Assembly (NCBI GenBank): GCA_023823795.1
Contig: CP085710.1
Span: 4,366,001-4,430,000, forward strand
Length of the DNA: 64,000 bases
Origin: Bacillus sp. F19
GTDB taxonomy: Bacteria > Bacillota > Bacilli > Bacillales > Bacillaceae
Direction of reading: 5' to 3'
The notes below the pieces were generated by a model that saw nothing but the letters and a program-made list of their open reading frames with translations, searched no databases and was not told the DNA's origin. Position numbers and translations under genes: made by a program. Each line of letters starts with the position of its first letter. Position 1 is the first letter of the stretch. Shown here piece by piece: positions 26,892-36,844 of the stretch.

Positions 26892-28657
26892 ATGGATTCT
26901 GCAGGAAGGATGATATGAACTGTCGTTCCGCGTCCTTCCTCGCTTTCAAATAGAATCTCTCCTGCGTGCTCTTCCCGGATGATTTTATAGCAAACCGTTA
27001 ATCCAAGGCCCGTTCCTTTATCCTTTGTCGTATAAAAAGGTTCACCTAATTTCTCCATTCGTTCTTGATTTAACCCAATCCCCTCATCCGAAATAGAGAT
27101 CCGAATGCTGCCATCTGCTGAACGCTCTATAGCAGTTTGCACGGTTCCTCCATCAGGCATGGACTCAATTGCATTTTTTATTAAATTTATAAAAACCTGT
27201 TTTAAATGATTTTTATTCCCACTGACTTTAAATATGTCCGCTTCGTGATTAAGCATAAGGCTGATGTTATTTTGCTGTGCACTGCTTTTCATTAGTGTCA
27301 TAACGTCTTCAATGACTGCCTTCAAGTCAACGGATAAGACTGTTTGCATTTGCGGCTTGGCAATTAGAAGCAGTTCGCCTACTACCTCGTTGATTCTGTC
27401 AATCTCTTCTGACATGACTCTTAAATGTTCGCCGCTCTGCTTCATATGCTCATCTTCCTGCAGAATTTGCACAAAACCTTTTATTGATGTCAGCGGATTT
27501 CGGATCTCATGAGCAATGCTTGCCGCTAATTCTCCGATGACGCTCAATTTTTCTGTTTTTAAAATAACCTCTGCATCCCTTTTCTTCTGTGTCACATCAT
27601 TGCCGATGCAAAGAATATATGTCTCCCCTTCCAATCTTACAGGGATCTTTGTCACTTCAATCCACCTTGTATTCCCGGCTGAATCAATCGCTAGCTCAGG
27701 CTCCGCCCATTTCTCTGTTTCCCAGGCAAGAATCTGAAGTTCTTCATCGCGGATTTTCTTGATCTGATCCGGCTGATCATTAAAGTCCGAATCAATCTTT
27801 CCTATTAACTCATGTACTTCTTTGCCGTATAAAGCGGACATTGCCTTGTTAGCCAGGACAAACTTTAGCTCATGGTTCTTTACATAAATATAACTTGGGT
27901 TTAAATCCATTACTTTGTGAAGAAAATCCTTCTGATCCCTCAAATCCCTGTTCATCAGCTGAATTCTTTTTGAATGCATGTTGAAGTAAGCCATAAAGAT
28001 AATCAAGGTCGAGAGAACCGAGCCAAAGCTGGATAAAAAAAGCGGAAAGATTTGATAGCCTGACAGCACACCATTAATAAAAACGAATAAAATCGATGTG
28101 CAGAAAAAAATACTGAATGAAGCAAAGTCCTTATTATTAAGTTTCTTCGACACAGCGATAAGCAAAATGATGTTTATAAATACAAAAAAGACATTCAAAT
28201 AGTACGTCCAGTTCAGCGGTCCAAAAACCGGATAATAATGATCCGGGAAAAAGCCATCCTCTATCATTTTTATACCGGATACTCCAAATGACGTTAAATT
28301 AATGGCAAAAACAGCCAGGCTCCAGATAATGAGCATGATGAGTATTTTAATATTAATAAAACGGAACCACTGCTTTTTTTCGGCTTCGTTTTCTTGATTT
28401 ATCATTAAGTACATAAAATAAAATAAAATCGGCATGATCATAATCGACCCAAAACGCCCTATTTGAAATAAAATTTGTGCTGTTTCCATAGAGAATAAAT
28501 CAGTGCCATATAAGAGAGCAACGTCTATTTGCCAAATAAAAAGCATGATTAAGAAATAAACGATCGCTCTTGATAAGATGGTTTTCTCATTCATATATAT
28601 AATCATCCCAAGCATCAGCGGGATGAGAGAAACAAGGCAAAGCACAGTAAAATACAT
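26888..28657 (-). CDS. Membrane PAS histidine kinase, sporulation-kinase-like
   Basis: 589 residues. Seven or so N-terminal helices (to about 235, the 7TM histidine-kinase N-terminal region), a linker helix, a PAS domain (about 245-360: SYIYVKNHELKFVLANKAMS, IPVRLEGETYILCIGND), HisKA with phospho-acceptor His383 in SIAHEIRNPLTSIKGF, and a HATPase domain (NLIKNAIESM, DEGIGL, GTGLGL). The HisKA resembles the KinA-KinE group that feeds the Spo0A phosphorelay. No response regulator is adjacent, as usual for those kinases. The signal is unknown. Confidence 0.85.
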   Translation of the reverse strand: MYFTVLCLVSLIPLMLGMIIYMNEKTILSRAIVYFLIMLFIWQIDVALLYGTDLFSMETAQILFQIGRFGSIMIMPILFYFMYLMINQENEAEKKQWFRFINIKILIMLIIWSLAVFAINLTSFGVSGIKMIEDGFFPDHYYPVFGPLNWTYYLNVFFVFINIILLIAVSKKLNNKDFASFSIFFCTSILFVFINGVLSGYQIFPLFLSSFGSVLSTLIIFMAYFNMHSKRIQLMNRDLRDQKDFLHKVMDLNPSYIYVKNHELKFVLANKAMSALYGKEVHELIGKIDSDFNDQPDQIKKIRDEELQILAWETEKWAEPELAIDSAGNTRWIEVTKIPVRLEGETYILCIGNDVTQKKRDAEVILKTEKLSVIGELAASIAHEIRNPLTSIKGFVQILQEDEHMKQSGEHLRVMSEEIDRINEVVGELLLIAKPQMQTVLSVDLKAVIEDVMTLMKSSAQQNNISLMLNHEADIFKVSGNKNHLKQVFINLIKNAIESMPDGGTVQTAIERSADGSIRISISDEGIGLNQERMEKLGEPFYTTKDKGTGLGLTVCYKIIREEHAGEILFESEEGRGTTVHIILPAESI

Positions 28658-28796
28658 TGTAAGTCACTCCGAACATTCGTATGAAATTGCCAACCTTCTC
28701 ATTATAGACGAAGAATGGAAATTACGCCTATCTCATTTTCCCTGAGGCTTCCGTTTTACCCGAGTACGTCCAGTTTTAAGTCAGATTCATAACCAT

Positions 28797-28832
28797 AAAA
28801 AAATACACCTGAATCATACAGGTGCATTTTTT
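28797..28832. terminator. Bidirectional terminator behind yuiH
   Basis: CACCTG and CAGGTG pair around AATCATA, with A and T runs on both sides. Confidence 0.75.
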
Positions 28833-29428
28833 CAATCCCATGTAAACCGCTCTTCTTTCCACGGATCTCCATTCATATGATACCCGTTTCTCTCCCAGAA
28901 TCCAGGGTGATTGTGTTCTGTAAACTGGATCGCCCGTATCCATTTTGCACTTTTCCAGAAGTATAAATGCGGAAATACGGCTCTGAACGGAAATCCATGC
29001 TCAGGCGTTAGCGGTTCTCTGTTATGGGAATGAGCAAGCAGGCTTGTTTCCTTAAGGAAATCATCAAGCGGCAAATTTGTTGTCCAGCCCTCCTCGGCAT
29101 GGAGGATGCAATAGTTTGCTTTCTCATGCAGCCCCAAATCCTTCACGAGCTCTCGGGTGCTGATTCCTCTCCATACATTATCAAGCTTTGACCATCCAGT
29201 TACGCAATGAATATCGTTGCCCTGAACGACTTGCTCCATCTTCATCAAATCCTCATATGTAAATCTCTTAGGTTGATTAAGTAAGCCAAATACTTGCAGA
29301 TCCCATTTGCTTATATCCTCGTAATAAGGAACATTGCCTGCGTGAAGAACTGGAAATTTGGTTGTTACATGCTGATTAGGCGGAACCCGATTAGGATCTC
29401 CTTTGCTTTTGACTTTGCCGAAATACAT
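28832..29428 (-). CDS. yuiH: Sulfite-oxidase-like molybdopterin protein YuiH
   Basis: 198 residues of the sulfite oxidase / MsrP molybdopterin domain. Visible are KWDLQVFGLLNQPKRFTYED, the conserved Cys with its context (GNDIHCVTGWSKLDNVW), LHAEEGWTTNLPLDDF and EHGFPFRAVFPHLYFWKSAKW. The Cys is the expected molybdenum ligand. It has no signal peptide, so it is cytoplasmic. The substrate is not known for the Bacillus member. Ribosome binding site AAGAGGTG. Divergent from bioY, as in the yuiG-yuiH arrangement. Confidence 0.85.
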   Translation of the reverse strand: MYFGKVKSKGDPNRVPPNQHVTTKFPVLHAGNVPYYEDISKWDLQVFGLLNQPKRFTYEDLMKMEQVVQGNDIHCVTGWSKLDNVWRGISTRELVKDLGLHEKANYCILHAEEGWTTNLPLDDFLKETSLLAHSHNREPLTPEHGFPFRAVFPHLYFWKSAKWIRAIQFTEHNHPGFWERNGYHMNGDPWKEERFTWD

Positions 29429-29444
29429 ATTGACACCTCTTCCT

Positions 29445-29474
29445 ATGTTAACTACAATAAAATAAAGTTGACAT
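29445..29474. promoter_or_regulatory. BirA operator upstream of bioY
   Basis: ATGTTAAC and GTTGACAT form an imperfect dyad spaced by 14 bases, matching the BirA box (TGTTAAC-N14/15-GTTAACA). The right half overlaps the -35 element of the bioY promoter. Biotin-dependent repression by BirA is therefore expected. Confidence 0.8.
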
Positions 29475-29496
29475 ATTTAACTGAATTCAGTACTCT
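29468..29496 (+). promoter_or_regulatory. bioY promoter
   Basis: TTGACA at 29468-29473 and TACTCT at 29491-29496 are 17 bases apart. The -35 box is embedded in the BirA operator. Confidence 0.7.
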
Positions 29497-29536
29497 TTTT
29501 ATAGAAAGATACATGGCATCTATGGGGGATGAGAGA

Positions 29537-30121
29537 ATGAAAAATAAATTAAAGGCTTATGATTTAGCACTCGTCGGAATGTTTGCAGCTTTAATGGCAA
29601 TTGGTGCAAACCTAACTTCGTTTTTAACAGTCGGAACGGTTCCGTTATCGATGCAGCCCTTTTTCTGTATTTTAGCAGGTTTGCTGCTCGGAAGCAGATT
29701 AGGCGCATTATCCATGATTGTTTATGCACTCGTAGGTATAGCAGGTGCACCTGTCTTCGCTCAGTTCAGCGGAGGCATTGGAGTTATTTTCGGCAGCACC
29801 GGCGGGTTTATTTTATCCTATATCGCAGCTGCTTATGTAGCCGGCAAAATTGTTGAAGCAAGTAAAAAACCAACACTTTCAGTTTTCTTCCTTTCCTCTT
29901 TTGCAGGAATTGCTCTTATCTATATTATCGGAACGACTTATATGTACGCAGCACTTAATTATTGGATGAATGTAGAAATGAGCTATTCGGGTGCATGGCT
30001 TGTGATGACTTGGTTTATTGTGAAAGATGTCATCTTTACAGCCATTGGCGCTATTATTGCTCCACGCATTTATAAAGCTGTAAATAAAGCTGCGAACCTT
30101 GGGAAGCATCGCGCTGCCTGA
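29537..30121 (+). CDS. bioY: Biotin transporter substrate-binding subunit BioY
   Basis: 194 residues, six hydrophobic helices. The BioY pattern is visible: ALMAIGANLTSFLTVG near the start, VPLSMQPFFCILAGLLLGSR, and GSTGGFILSYIAAAYVAG with the conserved GG-F-x-x-x-Y stretch. It is the S-component of an ECF-type biotin uptake system in the plasma membrane; the energy-coupling module (EcfA/A'/T) is not in this window. The start at 29537 behind GGGGGATGAG is chosen over a much earlier in-frame ATG that overlaps yuiH and the operator. It is controlled by a BirA box. Confidence 0.9.
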   Translation: MKNKLKAYDLALVGMFAALMAIGANLTSFLTVGTVPLSMQPFFCILAGLLLGSRLGALSMIVYALVGIAGAPVFAQFSGGIGVIFGSTGGFILSYIAAAYVAGKIVEASKKPTLSVFFLSSFAGIALIYIIGTTYMYAALNYWMNVEMSYSGAWLVMTWFIVKDVIFTAIGAIIAPRIYKAVNKAANLGKHRAA

Positions 30122-30143
30122 AACGGAAATATAAGTATTAAAA

Positions 30144-30167
30144 AAACACATGAGAAATCATGTGTTT
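30144..30167. repeat. 24-bp direct repeat (terminator hairpin), left flank of IS copy 2
   Basis: AAACACATGA followed by GAAATCATGTGTTT is a hairpin and recurs identically at 31712-31735. It stands right behind bioY and probably was its terminator. Confidence 0.85.
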
Positions 30168-31711
30168 CAGTTTGTAGACAAAAGGCATTCGGATGAACTC
30201 TATCCGAATGCTTTTTGTCATTTCTGGGGCTAATTTGATGTTTGTAGGCCTATTCGTTGATTATTTTTATACCGCTTTCGCTGGCTTCCATGTCCAGGAT
30301 GCCAACTTTTTCAAGTTCATGGCAGCAAAAGTAAGCATCGCCTGCATGGACAATTTTTTGAGTCCTCTCAACGTTGTCCAACGCATACCATGCTTTTCTT
30401 TTGCATCTGCAAAGACACGCTCTATCGTTTCTTTGCGTTTTGCATAAATTGTTTTGTTCTCTTCTGTATGACGAAGGTGTTCAGCTTCATCTAAGTATTC
30501 TTGCCAGAGATGCCTTTCAATCAATTTCTGATGATTTTGGCTCTCCGTACATTGGCTTAGGAATGGGCAATTTTCACAAACCTTCGGATCGGAAGAGTAT
30601 TGTCTGTATCCTTTTTTCGTAGTAGTTCTGTAAGGAAGCACTTGATCGTGCGGGCATATGTAACAATCAAAATGTTCGTCATACACATAATCACTTTTCT
30701 TGAAAAATCCATCTTTTGTTTTTGGCCGTGTATAAGGAAAAACCGGACGAATTTCTTTTTCGTTCAAATAGTGAGCAAGAGCAGGGTTCTTGTAAGCAGC
30801 ATCGGCAGCAACAGCAGCAGGTTTCTTGTGAAGCTCAGTTACTTGATCAAGTAGAGGCTCGAATATTGCACTGTCGTGCACGTTACCAGGCGTAACGATT
30901 GTCCCCAGAACAAATCCTTTTTCGTCAGAGGCTGCGTGAAATGAGTAAGCGAACTGTTTTGTTCTTTCATCTTTTACGTAATAGCCACTTTCCGGATCCG
31001 TCGTACTTTCTTTAATCTCTTTCTCTTCCGGTTCAAATTTATCTGGGGAAAAGGCTTTTTCCGTTTTCTTCGCGGTCTAGATTGAGTTCGTTTTGGAGCC
31101 TTTCCTCATATGATTTCGTTTCTTTTCGTACGATTTTTTTCTGATACTTTCGTTTATTAGCACTAGCCTTTACGTGAGTTGAATCAATAAATACCTGTTC
31201 TCCATTGACCAGTTTCTTATCAATCGCCTCTTTTAAGATGCGGTAAAATATCTGCTCAAACAGATCTGTATCCTTAAAGCGCCGTTCATAGTTTTTACCG
31301 AATGTTGAGAAGTGGGGCACCTTGTCATGAAAACCAAAACCCAAAAACCAACGGTAGGCTAAGTTGGTTTCAATCTCTTCAATGGTTCTTCTCATGGATC
31401 GAATACCGAAAAGGTATTGGATGAAGGTCATTTTAATCAATATGACCGGATCAATACTTGGACGACCTCGATCTGCGGAATAGACTTTCTCTACTAATGG
31501 ATAGATGAAAGAAAAATCGAGAGCTTGTTCAATTTTACGGACTAAGTGATCTTCCGGCACCAACTGTTCAAGTGTAATCATTTCTAGTTGATCACGATTC
31601 ATTTGATTATTTTTAGACAATATCCAAATCACCTCTGTATTGTTCTATTTTCATTATATAAAAAAACTGCCGACAAATCCCCCAAAAAGGGGGGGATTTG
31701 TCGACAGTCTG
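30168..31711 (-). mobile_element. IS1182-type insertion sequence, copy 2 (1,544 bp)
   Basis: Nearly identical to 6872-8415 over its whole length, with ends CAGTTTGTAGACAAA and CAGACTGTCGACAAA (read inward). It has 24-bp direct repeats of a different terminator hairpin on each side. The orientation is the same as copy 1. The internal terminator hairpin is also present. The few differences from copy 1 include the indels that break the transposase in each. Confidence 0.85.
30267..31632 (-). pseudogene. IS1182-type transposase, copy 2, frameshifted
   Basis: The N-terminal half is intact where copy 1 is broken (HFSTFGKNYERRFKDTDLFE) and includes FIDSTHVKASANKRKYQKK, with the first catalytic Asp. 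The frame is lost at about 31045-31065, where copy 2 has one G and one T fewer than copy 1 in two runs. The C-terminal half resumes in another frame down to 30267 with the Asp/Glu core and Cys cluster. The two copies are thus broken at different places. Confidence 0.85.
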
Positions 31712-31735
31712 AAACACATGAGAAATCATGTGTTT
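31712..31735. repeat. 24-bp direct repeat, right flank of IS copy 2
   Basis: Identical to 30144-30167, followed by TTT. It can serve as the terminator of the DUF6241 gene on the minus strand. Confidence 0.85.
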
Positions 31736-31739
31736 TTTA

Positions 31740-32273
31740 TTATTTAATCTCACCCTTATTTTCTTCAAGATATTTTAATTCTTCGTCTTTGGACAACACG
31801 CCAGTTGCTTTGCCTATTGTACCTCCCTGAAGGCTCCAAATAGCATTGTGGTCCCTGTCAGCTTCTGCATAATCATTTTCAAGCCATCTGCTGAGGATGT
31901 CCAAATATAAATCCGAGTTTTCAAAGGCTTCTTTGTCGCTCTCAATTTGTTTAATTAAATAAAGAATTCTCTCTTCCGTGATTTCAAAGTGAATCCACTT
32001 ATCTTTGGCCTCCACTTTTTGGTGAGACATCCCGTGGAGATATTTCTGTATTTGATCTTCTGTAATCGTAGCTCCGCCTACTGGAAATGGATTATTGCTT
32101 AAATCAATTTCAGCAAGCTTCTCCGAACTTTCATTAATTGTCTTATTTACTTGTTCTGTACTTTGTACAGGCGTATGCATCATTTCAGTGAAGATATAAA
32201 AAATAACTCCCGTACAGCATAGCAATAATATAATTGCACCCGTGAGAAACTTATGCTGTTTCATCCATTTCAT
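31740..32273 (-). CDS. Membrane-anchored DUF6241 protein
   Basis: 177 residues. An N-terminal basic segment and one transmembrane helix (FLTGAIILLLCCTGVIFYIF) leave the rest outside. The extracytoplasmic part has DLSNNPFPVGGATITEDQIQ and YLHGMSHQKVEAKDKW, the pattern of DUF6241 in Bacillus, and a helical C-terminus. No enzymatic motif is seen; function is not known. Ribosome binding site AGGGGTG. It lies directly beside IS copy 2, whose flank now acts as its terminator. Confidence 0.65.
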   Translation of the reverse strand: MKWMKQHKFLTGAIILLLCCTGVIFYIFTEMMHTPVQSTEQVNKTINESSEKLAEIDLSNNPFPVGGATITEDQIQKYLHGMSHQKVEAKDKWIHFEITEERILYLIKQIESDKEAFENSDLYLDILSRWLENDYAEADRDHNAIWSLQGGTIGKATGVLSKDEELKYLEENKGEIK

Positions 32274-32461
32274 TCACTGCACCCCTATCTTTTTTATACT
32301 AAATAGTTCTATTCATCTATTTATATCTCCTTCTCCGGTAAAGATTCTTGCATAACTAGACAAAATTCGATAAAATCTTACAGTACCCTAGATTTCATGT
32401 TTAAAAGATTCCTAATTTGGAAAATACTTAGTGTGAGATCTTGTGAAAGAGGTGAGCTTTC

Positions 32462-32605
32462 ATGACAGTATTGCAAATGAAGCGTTATTTCTTAAATGAA
32501 AAAGAACGCGAAACATACGAGAATACTCTTTTAAAAAGACAGCCTGAACTGTTGGAGAGAATCCTGGAAATGGATGACGAAGAGTTATTAGAGAGATTGA
32601 AATAA
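32462..32605 (+). CDS. Small charged protein (47 aa), unknown function
   Basis: Encodes MTVLQMKRYFLNEKERETYE followed by a helical, acidic end with DDEELLERLK. Ribosome binding site AAGAGGTGAG, seven bases before the ATG, and a possible promoter (TTGCAT, GATAAA) upstream make it a likely real gene although short. All-helical; no motif recognised. It is followed directly by the dispersed repeat copy R2. Confidence 0.6.
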   Translation: MTVLQMKRYFLNEKERETYENTLLKRQPELLERILEMDDEELLERLK

Positions 32606-32668
32606 GAAAAGCGAAGCTTAACATCATAGAAAAGCTCTGGCGCCTGATCAGGAGGCAGAGCTAAGCAT
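32606..32668 (+). repeat. Dispersed repeat after stop codon, copy R2 (divergent)
   Basis: Starts GAAAAGCGAAGC right after the stop and contains CTCTGGCGCCTGATCAGGAG. It shares the opening block and position with R1 and R3 but has diverged afterwards. Confidence 0.45.
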
Positions 32669-32674
32669 CGAAAT

Positions 32675-32712
32675 AAAAGACCGCCCTGTTTATATGCAGG
32701 CGGCCTTTTCTA
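32675..32712 (-). terminator. Terminator of yuiF
   Basis: CCGCCTG and CAGGGCGG pair with one bulge, then TCTTTTATTTC on the minus strand. Confidence 0.65.
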
Positions 32713-32720
32713 TTTTTCTA

Positions 32721-34049
32721 TTAAAGGACAATTGCCGCGATCCATCCGAAAATAATCAATGGAATGTTATAATGCAGGAATGTTGGCACACATGTATCCC
32801 AAATATGATTATGCTCTCCGTCAGCATTTAAACCTGACGTTGGTCCAAGAGTGCTGTCAGATGCAGGTGAACCTGCATCACCGAGCGCTCCGGCAGTACC
32901 TATGAGTGCAATGGTTGCCATAGGGCTAAAACCCAGCTCAAGGCAAAGCGGTACAAAAAGAGTCGCAATGATTGGCACCGTTGAGAACGATGAACCGATT
33001 CCCATCGTAACAAGCAGACCAACAAGCAGCATTAAAAGAGCTGCAATAGACTGATTTCCGCCAATTAATTCAGCAGAAGTTTTAACCAATGTATCAATAT
33101 GGCCTGTTTCTTGCATGACAGCTGCAAAGCCGGAAGATGCAAGCATAACAAATCCAATGAACGCCATCATTTTCATCCCGGTAGTCAAAAGCTGATCCGC
33201 TTCATTCCATTTCATTGATCCTGTTGCATAGAGAACAATAATTCCTGCCAGAGCTCCGAAAATCATTCCTTCTACTTCCAGTATCTGTGAAAGGAATAAT
33301 TGAACACTTAATGAAACGATAATAGCAAGTATTGCAAAAGAAACACTTTTTTTCGTATAAACAGCTGGTGCATGTCCAGCTATTTCTTTTGTCTCATAGG
33401 AACGTTTCTTTCTGTACGTAAAGAACGCCAGAATTAGTCCGACAACCATACCTGCTGAAGGAATCAGCATCGCCTTCGGAATATCCTTAAGACTTACGGA
33501 CAAGCCGCCAGCTGCCATGTTTTCTTGAAGAATGCCATGGAAAATCGCACCGAATCCGACCGGCAACAGCATATAAGGTGTAATTAAACCAAATGAAATG
33601 ACAACAGCGATTAAACGGCGGTCCAACTGCAATTGATTCAATACCTTTAATAAAGGCGGAATTAAGACAGGTATAAACGCGATATGAACAGGTACAACAT
33701 TTTGAGAAAAAATAGAAATAATCAATATAATTATTATAATAAGTACTTTTGAAAGAGATTTCCTTTTTTCTTCTCCTTCTTTACCAACTAGCTTAATAGC
33801 TGCTTCTACCATTGCATCAGGCAAGCCAGTTTTTGACAGAGCAACTGCAAAAGCGCCAAGAAGAGCATAACTCAGGGCAACAGTGGCGTTCCCGCCAAGA
33901 CCTCCTGTAAATGTTTCAATTGTCGTTTTTAAATCCAGTCCGCCTGTTAAACCTCCAACAAGTGCGCCTGTCACTAAGGAAAATACAACATTTACCCGCA
34001 GCAAACTTAAAACAAGCATGACCAAAACAGCCAAAATAACTGCATTCAT
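32721..34049 (-). CDS. yuiF: Na+/H+ antiporter-type amino acid transporter YuiF
   Basis: 442 residues, 11-12 hydrophobic helices. The family (ion transporter superfamily, NhaC/GntP-like) is recognised from [38 protein letters not shown] and the C-terminal [20 protein letters not shown]. YuiF-type proteins are annotated as amino-acid permeases or Na+/H+ antiporters; the substrate cannot be settled here. Ribosome binding site CCGGAGG. It lies upstream of pepA with a terminator between, so separate transcription from pepA is likely. Confidence 0.85.
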   Translation of the reverse strand: MNAVILAVLVMLVLSLLRVNVVFSLVTGALVGGLTGGLDLKTTIETFTGGLGGNATVALSYALLGAFAVALSKTGLPDAMVEAAIKLVGKEGEEKRKSLSKVLIIIIILIISIFSQNVVPVHIAFIPVLIPPLLKVLNQLQLDRRLIAVVISFGLITPYMLLPVGFGAIFHGILQENMAAGGLSVSLKDIPKAMLIPSAGMVVGLILAFFTYRKKRSYETKEIAGHAPAVYTKKSVSFAILAIIVSLSVQLFLSQILEVEGMIFGALAGIIVLYATGSMKWNEADQLLTTGMKMMAFIGFVMLASSGFAAVMQETGHIDTLVKTSAELIGGNQSIAALLMLLVGLLVTMGIGSSFSTVPIIATLFVPLCLELGFSPMATIALIGTAGALGDAGSPASDSTLGPTSGLNADGEHNHIWDTCVPTFLHYNIPLIIFGWIAAIVL

Positions 34050-34253
34050 CTATAAAACCTCCGGAATCTCTTTACTTTAGTATGCTAATGTATTAGTGAG
34101 ATAAAATTCAATAGAATTAAAATAACATATTTTCTTTTTTAGTGTCAATGTTAAAATTTTATTATATTAGCAGACTAAAGGATTATGGAATAAGGATGTA
34201 TGTATTTTGAATGATGCAATCTACCGATAATGAATGCATCAATTCCATCTATA

Positions 34254-34282
34254 CAAAAAAAGGCACTGTAATCAGTGCCCTT
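34254..34282 (-). terminator. Terminator of pepA
   Basis: GGCACTG and CAGTGCC pair around ATTA, then seven T on the minus strand. Confidence 0.85.
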
Positions 34283-34290
34283 CCCCGTCA

Positions 34291-35781
34291 TTAAACCTCA
34301 AATCGTTCCACAAAAGCGGCAAGCGTCCGAGCCATGACACCAGTGCCGCCAGAAGGTCCAAGATCATCTGCATTGGAAGATGTCGCTGTTCCTGCGATAT
34401 CTAAATGCACCCACGGCGTACCTTCTGCAAATTCTCCAATAAATGTCCCCGCCATAATGGCATGGCCTTCACGCCCAGGGGAATTATTCAGATCCGCCAT
34501 TTTACTGCCGCGAACTTTATCAATGTCTTTTTTTGTAATCGGCAATCTCCAGATTGGCTCCCCGCATTCATGGGATGCCTCTAATACTTGCTCAAATAAT
34601 GATTCATTATTTGTCATCGCACCTGTTGTATGTGTTCCAAGGGCAATGATGACTCCGCCTGTTAATGTCGCAACATCTACTAAGTAATTTGCGCCATGAT
34701 GCTTGGCATATGTGATGCCGTCAGCAAGGACTAATCGGCCCTCTGCGTCTGTATTGAGCACTTCAATCGTTTTTCCGCAGAGCGAAACGATGACATCATC
34801 AGGCTTGAAAGCATTGCCGCTTATCATGTTGTCAGTTGATGGAATGACAGCGAGTACGTTTTGCTCAGGCTTCAGTTTTCCAATGATCTCCATCGCCCCT
34901 AAAACAGCTGCTGCTCCGCCCATATCTGATTTCATGCCGACGATGCCGTCTTTCGGCTTAATTGAGTAACCTCCAGTATCAAAGGTAATGCCTTTTCCAA
35001 CCAGACCAATCACATCTGTCCATTCTTCTTTTCCCTGGTATTTAAGAACAATCATTTTCGGCGGCTCATCAGATCCCTTGTTCACAGCAAGGAGAGCACC
35101 CATTCCAAGCTTCTCCATATCTTCTTTTTCAAGCACTTCATATTCAAAACCGTATTTTTTAGCGATGTCAACAGAGTATTTAGCAAGTTCCGTTGCCGTT
35201 AAAATATTACCGGGCATGTTGACAAGCGTTCTTGCAGAGTTTGTTCCTTCTCCGAATGCAGATCCAACTGCAAGACTTGAACGTATTTCCGCTTCATCTT
35301 CATTTGAGATGATCGTAACTTGGTTGATGTTTCGTTCTGGCTCATTTGATTTTTGTTTATAGTCCTGTATTTTATAAGTAGAAAGCGGAAGAACTTCTGA
35401 TAATGCGTGAGCAGCTTCATTTACTTGAACATGTTCACTTATGAATGTATCAAGAACGATTGAAAAAGATTGAATTTCAGCTTTTTGCAGTGTCTTGAAC
35501 AGCTTCGCAAAAGACTCTCTGGCAGCATCAAAATCATATTCCTTTTCTTTGCCAAGGCCTGTAAAATAAATTCGTTTTGCGCCGATTTTACCAAGAGTAT
35601 GTACTTTCGAGATTTCATTCTTTTTGGCAGAAATATCCCCCTCTTTTACAAGCAATGAAAAATGACCTTCAAGCTTTTGGTCAAGCTCAGCTAAATGGCC
35701 TTCAAACGAGCTTGTCTTTTGAAACAATCCAAAAATGATTGTTTCTTCGTTCCATTTAATTGATGATCGAATATGAAACAT
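34291..35781 (-). CDS. pepA: Leucyl aminopeptidase (M17)
   Basis: 496 residues of peptidase family M17. The C-terminal catalytic domain has the metal-binding and catalytic signatures: [19 protein letters not shown] with Lys and Asp, [15 protein letters not shown], and [14 protein letters not shown]. The N-terminal domain is the usual macro-like fold. Cytoplasmic, hexameric in the family, releasing N-terminal residues from peptides with two metal ions. The ATG at 35781 lacks a strong ribosome binding site (GGAGGTGTG is visible). Equivalent to yuiE in the conserved order. Confidence 0.95.
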   Translation of the reverse strand: MFHIRSSIKWNEETIIFGLFQKTSSFEGHLAELDQKLEGHFSLLVKEGDISAKKNEISKVHTLGKIGAKRIYFTGLGKEKEYDFDAARESFAKLFKTLQKAEIQSFSIVLDTFISEHVQVNEAAHALSEVLPLSTYKIQDYKQKSNEPERNINQVTIISNEDEAEIRSSLAVGSAFGEGTNSARTLVNMPGNILTATELAKYSVDIAKKYGFEYEVLEKEDMEKLGMGALLAVNKGSDEPPKMIVLKYQGKEEWTDVIGLVGKGITFDTGGYSIKPKDGIVGMKSDMGGAAAVLGAMEIIGKLKPEQNVLAVIPSTDNMISGNAFKPDDVIVSLCGKTIEVLNTDAEGRLVLADGITYAKHHGANYLVDVATLTGGVIIALGTHTTGAMTNNESLFEQVLEASHECGEPIWRLPITKKDIDKVRGSKMADLNNSPGREGHAIMAGTFIGEFAEGTPWVHLDIAGTATSSNADDLGPSGGTGVMARTLAAFVERFEV

Positions 35782-35796
35782 GAAAACACACCTCCA

Positions 35797-36195
35797 TTAA
35801 TAGTTAGGTTTTCCCGGCTCTTCTTCAAGATATAGAAAAAGAGCAGGCAATTTAGGCAGCTGCCCGGCTTTTTCAAAAGAAACCGACTGAATGCCGGCAG
35901 GAATAATAACCAGACATTCTTCAATGAATGCATTTACTTTTTCAAGATCTACTCCCCAATGGAATGGGCGGTAAGACTGTATGTAAGAGTGTCCGGCTTG
36001 CATCATGAGCCTTGCTCCTTTAATATTGCCATATTCGTAATGATAAATAGCAACTGTCATTTGCAGCATGCCTTTTAGAAATAAGTTATCCTTCTCCGTC
36101 AGCCAGATTAATTCAAGCAAATCATGACATGTATAATAATCGCCTTCATTAAAATGGATAAAAAACTGATAATATTCCATTGGGTAAAGAGTCAC
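35797..36195 (-). CDS. DUF309 family protein
   Basis: 132 residues. The pattern FNEGDYYTCHDLLELIWL is the hallmark of DUF309 (a helical, TPR-like small protein with a conserved H-D/E-x-L-E-x-x-W). Function is unknown; YpuF in B. subtilis is a relative. GTG start ten bases after AGAGGAG. It lies just upstream of pepA and may be co-transcribed with it. Confidence 0.75.
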   Translation of the reverse strand: MTLYPMEYYQFFIHFNEGDYYTCHDLLELIWLTEKDNLFLKGMLQMTVAIYHYEYGNIKGARLMMQAGHSYIQSYRPFHWGVDLEKVNAFIEECLVIIPAGIQSVSFEKAGQLPKLPALFLYLEEEPGKPNY

Positions 36196-36352
36196 GTGGC
36201 ATGCACTCCTCTCTGACCTTATTGTATCAAAGGATAAAAAGTTTTTATACTATTTGAACAAATGACAGAGGATAAGGGCATGAATGTATGGAACTATACC
36301 ATACAGTCAATAACAGAGCATTTATTTTTGAACGGAAAGGATGTCCGACCTC

Positions 36353-36832
36353 ATGGAGATACTGCTTAATTTCCCGCTATTTGCTTCCCTGGCAGCCATT
36401 TTCTTTGCACAATTTGTAAAAGTGCCGATTACGTATATTGCGACTCGAAAAATTGACTGGTCTCTTATTTTAAGCACTGGGGGAATGCCCAGTTCTCACT
36501 CTGCAGCTGTTACGGCACTTGCAACAGGGGTCGCTCTTGATAACGGGCTTGCCTCTTCCCTTTTTGCTGTTTCAGCGGTTTTTGCTATCATTACAATGTT
36601 TGATGCCACTGGAGTAAGAAGACACGCCGGAGAGCAGGCCACAGTTCTTAATAAACTTGTAACTGACTTTAATACATTTGTCGGCGAGGCAAAGGCATGG
36701 CCCCGGCAAGAAGAAAAAGAAAAGCAAAAGAAATTGAAAGAACTTCTGGGACATCAGCCTATTGAAGTATTCTTCGGAGGATTAACAGGAATTTTATTGG
36801 CCTTGTTCCTGCACTATTTATTCATTAAGTAA
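36353..36832 (+). CDS. yuiD: Divergent PAP2-family membrane protein YuiD (DUF212)
   Basis: 159 residues. FAQFVKVPITYIATRKIDWS, TGGMPSSHSAAVTALATG and MFDATGVRRHAGEQA are the three conserved blocks of the DUF212 group, which resemble acid phosphatase / vanadium haloperoxidase motifs. An integral membrane phosphatase role, perhaps on lipid phosphates, is inferred from this. The C-terminal HQPIEVFFGGLTGI is typical. The start at 36353 behind AAAGGA fits the family N-terminus better than the ATG at 36341. Confidence 0.9.
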   Translation: MEILLNFPLFASLAAIFFAQFVKVPITYIATRKIDWSLILSTGGMPSSHSAAVTALATGVALDNGLASSLFAVSAVFAIITMFDATGVRRHAGEQATVLNKLVTDFNTFVGEAKAWPRQEEKEKQKKLKELLGHQPIEVFFGGLTGILLALFLHYLFIK

Positions 36833-36844
36833 GGAGGGATTACT

